From an uncultured Veillonellaceae bacterium (lineage in GTDB: Bacteria; Bacillota; Negativicutes; Veillonellales; Megasphaeraceae), in assembly GCA_900546795.1 (NCBI GenBank), contig UREG01000070.1, positions 1 to 9,190 of the forward strand: 9,190 nt of DNA. Reading direction: 5' to 3'. The position numbers and the translations under genes are program-made. Each line of letters starts with the position of its first letter. The first letter of the stretch is position 1. Below are positions 6,961 to 9,190 of this stretch, piece by piece. Below the pieces are notes generated by a model. That model searched no databases. It saw only the letters and a program-made list of their open reading frames with translations, and was not told where the DNA came from.

Positions 6961-7600
6961 TGCTGCTAATATTTTTAGACTTTTTTATTATACGAATTTT
7001 TCGCTTTTTGTGGCAATATGCGCCAAACATTTTCCTTCCATAAAAAAGCCGCACAACCGTATCGCTCGGCCCTGCAGCAGCAAAATCACGCTCGTTTATG
7101 CAGACGTATCGGAAGACGGCTTCGCGACACGCATACGGCAAAAGCCAATCCTGCTGCCGTTCATATACCGTGGTTTTATACGCATATACTCAAAGAGAAA
7201 GCCGCGCTGCCGAAAGGGAGCGCGGTTCTTTTGCGCAGCCGGAATTTTTCGTATCCGGCCTATCCATATGAGATTTGTCCTGCCAACGCCACCGAAATTA
7301 AATCGGAATTGAAATTCCCCGCACCGTTCTCCCAATCCTTGCCGGCTGATGCAGAAACAGGAGCCGCCAGAGCCGGCACAGGCCTACCCGCTCCCCTCCT
7401 GAACTTTGCCGTGCATGGCCGAAAAAACAGGTGGCTCGCTGCCAAAGACCATTTTAGACTTGCCTCGAATGCAGCCTGTTCATGAACTCCCTGCAGCTTA
7501 GGTAAAACAGACGAATGTACGCAGCTAGCCCTTGATGGCAGCGGCATTGTCTATCCGGCAAACTGGCAAACAGCCGCAGGGCGAAATAAAACCTAAATAG
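6961..7600. other. Gene-poor interval with no supported coding sequence
   Basis: Upstream of the efflux promoter and downstream of the HD-domain gene lies about 640 bases in which I see no recognisable gene. The longest open frames (7018-7485 on +, 7547-7260 and 7335-7096 on -) have no ribosome binding site, no hydrophobic or domain pattern I recognise, and overlap each other in several frames. The first 60 bases are very AT-rich and the rest is GC-richer. Contents I can point to are the hairpin at 7202-7232 and a smaller stem (GCCGGA at 7238-7243 with TCCGGC at 7254-7259). A decayed gene, an unknown RNA or an interspersed repeat are all possible. Confidence 0.5.
7202..7232 (+). terminator. 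Orphan terminator-like hairpin
   Basis: CCGCGCT (7202-7208) pairs with AGCGCGG (7219-7225). After a G-G mismatch, CC pairs with GG around a GAAA loop of the GNRA type. The + strand continues TTCTTTT, which makes it look like an intrinsic terminator. No gene on the + strand ends just before it. On the - strand its tail (CTTTCTCTTT) is a poorer T-tract. Confidence 0.5.
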
Positions 7601-7601
7601 A

Positions 7602-7635
7602 AAAAAGGGAATAACCGGTGTGTTATTCCCTTTTT
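7602..7635 (-). terminator. Terminator of the HD-domain gene
   Basis: A perfect 13-bp inverted repeat (AAAAAGGGAATAA at 7602-7614, TTATTCCCTTTTT at 7623-7635) has an eight-base loop and extends further with one bulge into the flanking ATAG/CTAT. On the - strand it begins a few bases after the stop codon (7641-7639) and ends in six T. Its symmetry would let it work in both directions. Confidence 0.85.
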
Positions 7636-7638
7636 CTA

Positions 7639-8805
7639 TTATGCCGTTATGATCTTTTGTACCAGCGATTTTATTTCCTCCAGCCCATTCGGCTGAGCTG
7701 CCAAAAAGTTGATTCGCATCAACGAAGCCTGCGCCGCGATGTAGTTTCTAAAATGGTTAAAGGCCGCGCCGTTTTGTTCCCGAGCGGACATGCCGTATTC
7801 CGAAGCGGCAATGTCTTTTAATATTTGGACGGCTTTTTGCGCTGCCGGTACCGAAAGTATCCAGTCATGGTCGCCTAAATGCACGATATAGCCTTCCTGT
7901 TTATGCGGCGCCGGTATCCGTTTCCCATCGGCGCTCACCAGACCGTAACGCACGGCGTCTTTTCCGGCAATGATCGCTGCCGCCCGCAAATAACCGGCAA
8001 CAATTTCTTCTTCGCCAGCGCTCGTCGGCGGCGTATGAGCACAAGCCTGCGCGACAACCTCTTCGGCAGGAAATCCGCGGTACAATACTTCTGCCAAGCT
8101 CAAGATATGATGCGCGCCTGTAGCCGCAATCGTGTATTCCGGCAAGCTCGAACCATCTTCCTGCCATTGAAATACCCAGGGTTTGGCAATGTCATGGAGC
8201 GCCTGCGCAGCAATCGCCGTATCCCGATCCACCTGATAATAAAATATATCTTTATAGGTACTGCAAATAGCGTCCGTAAGCCGTACATTGACCTCTACAT
8301 GCGTCGCCAGACCGCCTGGATATGCATGATGGCTTCCATACCCGCTTCCCGGCGCCGACAAAAACGGCTGCGGAGCCGTTCCGGAAAAAGGCGGCAGCAG
8401 CTGCGCTTCGCTGATCTTAGCCGTATCGATGAGTCCCTGCCCCGCCAAGGCCGCATACAACCGAGTAACCGCGCTTTTGGAAGTATATTCTCCGGCTACC
8501 GTTGGAACAGGATCCTCTATGAGCTTTCTTGTGTTCTGCCGCAGCTCCCGATTCTTTATAGAATCCACCGCTCCTAATAGCTGACGATGCGCAAGCCGTA
8601 CCATGTCCGACGAATGAGCCGCCTGTACGGGCGCCGGAAGCGAATGGATATTTTCCGGCCGAAGCACCGGCGTATATCCTTCGGCAGCCTGGACGGTACG
8701 GCCGGAAGCAAACGGAAATAATGCAGCTCCGGCAGCAGCGCCTGCTGCCAATTTCAAAAAGTTTCTTCTGCTGAGTATTGGATTGGTGGAAATGTGTTGT
8801 GTCAT
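7639..8805 (-). CDS. Tat-exported HD-domain protein (putative metal-dependent phosphohydrolase)
   Basis: The 388-residue product begins with a twin-arginine signal: SRRNFLK at 12-18, an Ala/Gly-rich hydrophobic core, and a likely signal-peptidase site after VQA (about 40). The mature protein should fold in the cytoplasm, probably with metal bound, and be exported by Tat. It has the HD-superfamily pattern: His169 (YPGGLATHVEVN), the paired His204-Asp205 (QALHDIAKPW), His232-His233 (ATGAHHIL), His257 (ACAHTPP) and a possible later ligand Asp283. HD enzymes usually cleave phosphate esters of nucleotides, but no substrate is evident and the protein may be a variant. The start is ATG 8805, with AGGAGGT at 8822-8816; a frame open to 8946 would bury the Tat signal 47 residues in. 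The gene stands alone, with its own terminator, head-to-head with tatA. HD and Tat calls are firm; function is unknown. Confidence 0.82.
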   Translation of the reverse strand: MTQHISTNPILSRRNFLKLAAGAAAGAALFPFASGRTVQAAEGYTPVLRPENIHSLPAPVQAAHSSDMVRLAHRQLLGAVDSIKNRELRQNTRKLIEDPVPTVAGEYTSKSAVTRLYAALAGQGLIDTAKISEAQLLPPFSGTAPQPFLSAPGSGYGSHHAYPGGLATHVEVNVRLTDAICSTYKDIFYYQVDRDTAIAAQALHDIAKPWVFQWQEDGSSLPEYTIAATGAHHILSLAEVLYRGFPAEEVVAQACAHTPPTSAGEEEIVAGYLRAAAIIAGKDAVRYGLVSADGKRIPAPHKQEGYIVHLGDHDWILSVPAAQKAVQILKDIAASEYGMSAREQNGAAFNHFRNYIAAQASLMRINFLAAQPNGLEEIKSLVQKIITA

Positions 8806-8815
8806 ATAAACGACG

Positions 8816-8822
8816 ACCTCCT
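8816..8822 (-). promoter_or_regulatory. Ribosome binding site of the HD-domain gene
   Basis: AGGAGGT on the - strand lies ten bases before ATG 8805. It fixes the start so that the twin-arginine motif falls at residues 13-14, the usual distance from the N-terminus, and excludes the longer frame that begins at 8946. Confidence 0.75.
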
Positions 8823-8870
8823 GTCTATTCTTAGTGCTGCACCCAGTATACGAAAGCACTGCCAATATTT

Positions 8871-8898
8871 TGTATCCATTTCCGCAAAGTCCTGTAAA
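8871..8898 (-). promoter_or_regulatory. Weak candidate promoter of the HD-domain gene
   Basis: On the - strand TTTACA (8898-8893) is a five-of-six match to the -35 consensus and GATACA (8876-8871) a poor -10, with 16 bases between. Between this and the start codon, AGTGCT and AGCACT (8860-8855 and 8838-8833) form a 6-bp inverted repeat around GTATAC, which could be a leader hairpin or operator. All of this is tentative. Confidence 0.25.
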
Positions 8899-8948
8899 TT
8901 TTTTTATCCTTTGTAAAATTTTCTGATTATGCAAATTTTTACACAACC

Positions 8949-8976
8949 TTGACCGATTCTTCTATAGATCTATAAC
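8949..8976 (+). promoter_or_regulatory. Sigma70-type promoter of tatA
   Basis: TTGACC (8949-8954) and TATAAC (8971-8976) are spaced by 16 bases, and each matches the consensus at five of six positions. Transcription would start near 8983, about 44 bases before the tatA start codon. Confidence 0.65.
8963..8974. repeat. Perfect 12-base palindrome in the tatA promoter
   Basis: TATAGATCTATA is self-complementary over its full length. It fills most of the spacer and runs into the -10 element of the tatA promoter. It could be an operator half-palindrome for a dimeric regulator, or a chance AT-rich palindrome. Confidence 0.45.
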
Positions 8977-9026
8977 AAGGTGCCGTATAGTAACGGTATC
9001 ACAGATCTACAAGGAGGCATTTCATC

Positions 9027-9190
9027 ATGTTTGGATTAGGAGTACCTGAATTACTCGTTATTTTAGTTATCGGCCTTATTTTTTTCGGTCCCGGCAAACT
9101 GCCGGATATCGGCACCGCTTTGGGAAAATCCATGAGAGAATTTCGGCAGGCTGTAAACGGGGACGTTTTTTTTACAGATTCTGTCATAAA
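9027..9190 (+). CDS. tatA: Sec-independent (twin-arginine) translocase subunit TatA, N-terminal part
   Basis: The frame encodes MFGLGVPELLVILVIGLIFF, then GPGKLPDIGTALGKSMREFR, and runs off the window edge after 54 complete codons. This is the standard TatA/TatE plan: a short external N-terminus, one membrane helix (about residues 6-20), the FGPGKLP hinge, then an amphipathic helix lying on the membrane. TatA forms the protein-conducting assembly that moves folded proteins with twin-arginine signals. AAGGAGG at 9011-9017, nine bases before the ATG, fixes the start. After FRQAVNG the reading enters an eight-T run and gives DVFFTDSVI, which is less polar than the acidic or basic tail usual for TatA. 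The end of the gene and any tatC neighbour are outside the window. TatA versus TatB cannot be formally settled from this part, but the sequence is TatA-like. Confidence 0.9.
   Translation, partial: MFGLGVPELLVILVIGLIFFGPGKLPDIGTALGKSMREFRQAVNGDVFFTDSVI

Noticed and set aside
7018..7485. A 155-codon open frame on the + strand in the gene-poor interval
   Set aside because: It has no ribosome binding site, no recognisable motif, and reads straight through the hairpin at 7202-7225. Competing frames on the other strand are equally open.
7260..7547. A 95-codon open frame on the - strand in the gene-poor interval
   Set aside because: Ala/Pro/Arg-rich with no ribosome binding site before ATG 7547 and no family resemblance I can name. 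It is kept only as part of the unexplained interval.
7070..7600. Possible tRNA, riboswitch or CRISPR content in the gene-poor interval
   Set aside because: I found no T-loop or acceptor-stem pattern, no riboswitch core I recognise and no regularly spaced direct repeats.
8806..8946. A 47-codon N-terminal extension of the HD-domain protein
   Set aside because: It would place the twin-arginine signal deep inside the protein. The AGGAGGT site points to ATG 8805, and the extension covers the probable promoter region.

Overview
The window looks like chromosomal DNA from a two-membraned (diderm) member of the Bacillota, most plausibly a Negativicute of the Veillonella/Megasphaera/Selenomonas type. 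The evidence is an AcrB-like RND pump with its periplasmic adaptor, which needs an outer membrane to be useful, combined with strong Firmicute-type AGGAGG ribosome binding sites, a short Firmicute-like TatA and short intrinsic terminators with clear T-tracts. The taxonomic call is inference; no rRNA or other marker gene is present.

Layout from left to right. (1) Positions 3-122 hold the last 39 codons of a DDE-type transposase, so an insertion sequence ends near 122-132. (2) A sigma70-type promoter (164-192) precedes a two-component system on the + strand: a membrane sensor kinase (234-1727) overlapping an OmpR/PhoB-family response regulator (1696-2388), closed by a terminator at 2412-2442. 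(3) Facing it on the - strand is a two-gene efflux operon: a periplasmic adaptor (6880-5627) followed by an RND permease (5614-2492). The stop codon of the first overlaps the ribosome binding site of the second. The operon ends at a strong hairpin (2462-2489), and no outer-membrane channel gene is encoded with it. (4) A 758-base stretch (6881-7638) has no gene I can support. It contains the efflux promoter with a dyad over its -10 element and an orphan terminator-like hairpin at 7202-7232. (5) A - strand gene (8805-7639) encodes a Tat-exported HD-domain protein and ends in a near-perfect hairpin terminator. (6) Across a 221-base divergent intergenic region starts tatA (9027 to the window edge, + strand), which has a good promoter with a 12-base palindrome in its spacer.

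How the parts may work together. The kinase senses something outside the inner membrane and phosphorylates the regulator. Because the pair converges on the efflux operon, control of the pump is a reasonable but unproven guess. The pump would export toxic compounds with a TolC-like channel encoded elsewhere. The HD-domain protein carries a twin-arginine signal and sits head-to-head with a Tat translocase gene, so it is a likely client of that machinery. Nothing here is clear evidence of an undescribed system; the exported HD-domain protein beside tatA and the unexplained 6961-7600 interval are the parts most worth following up.
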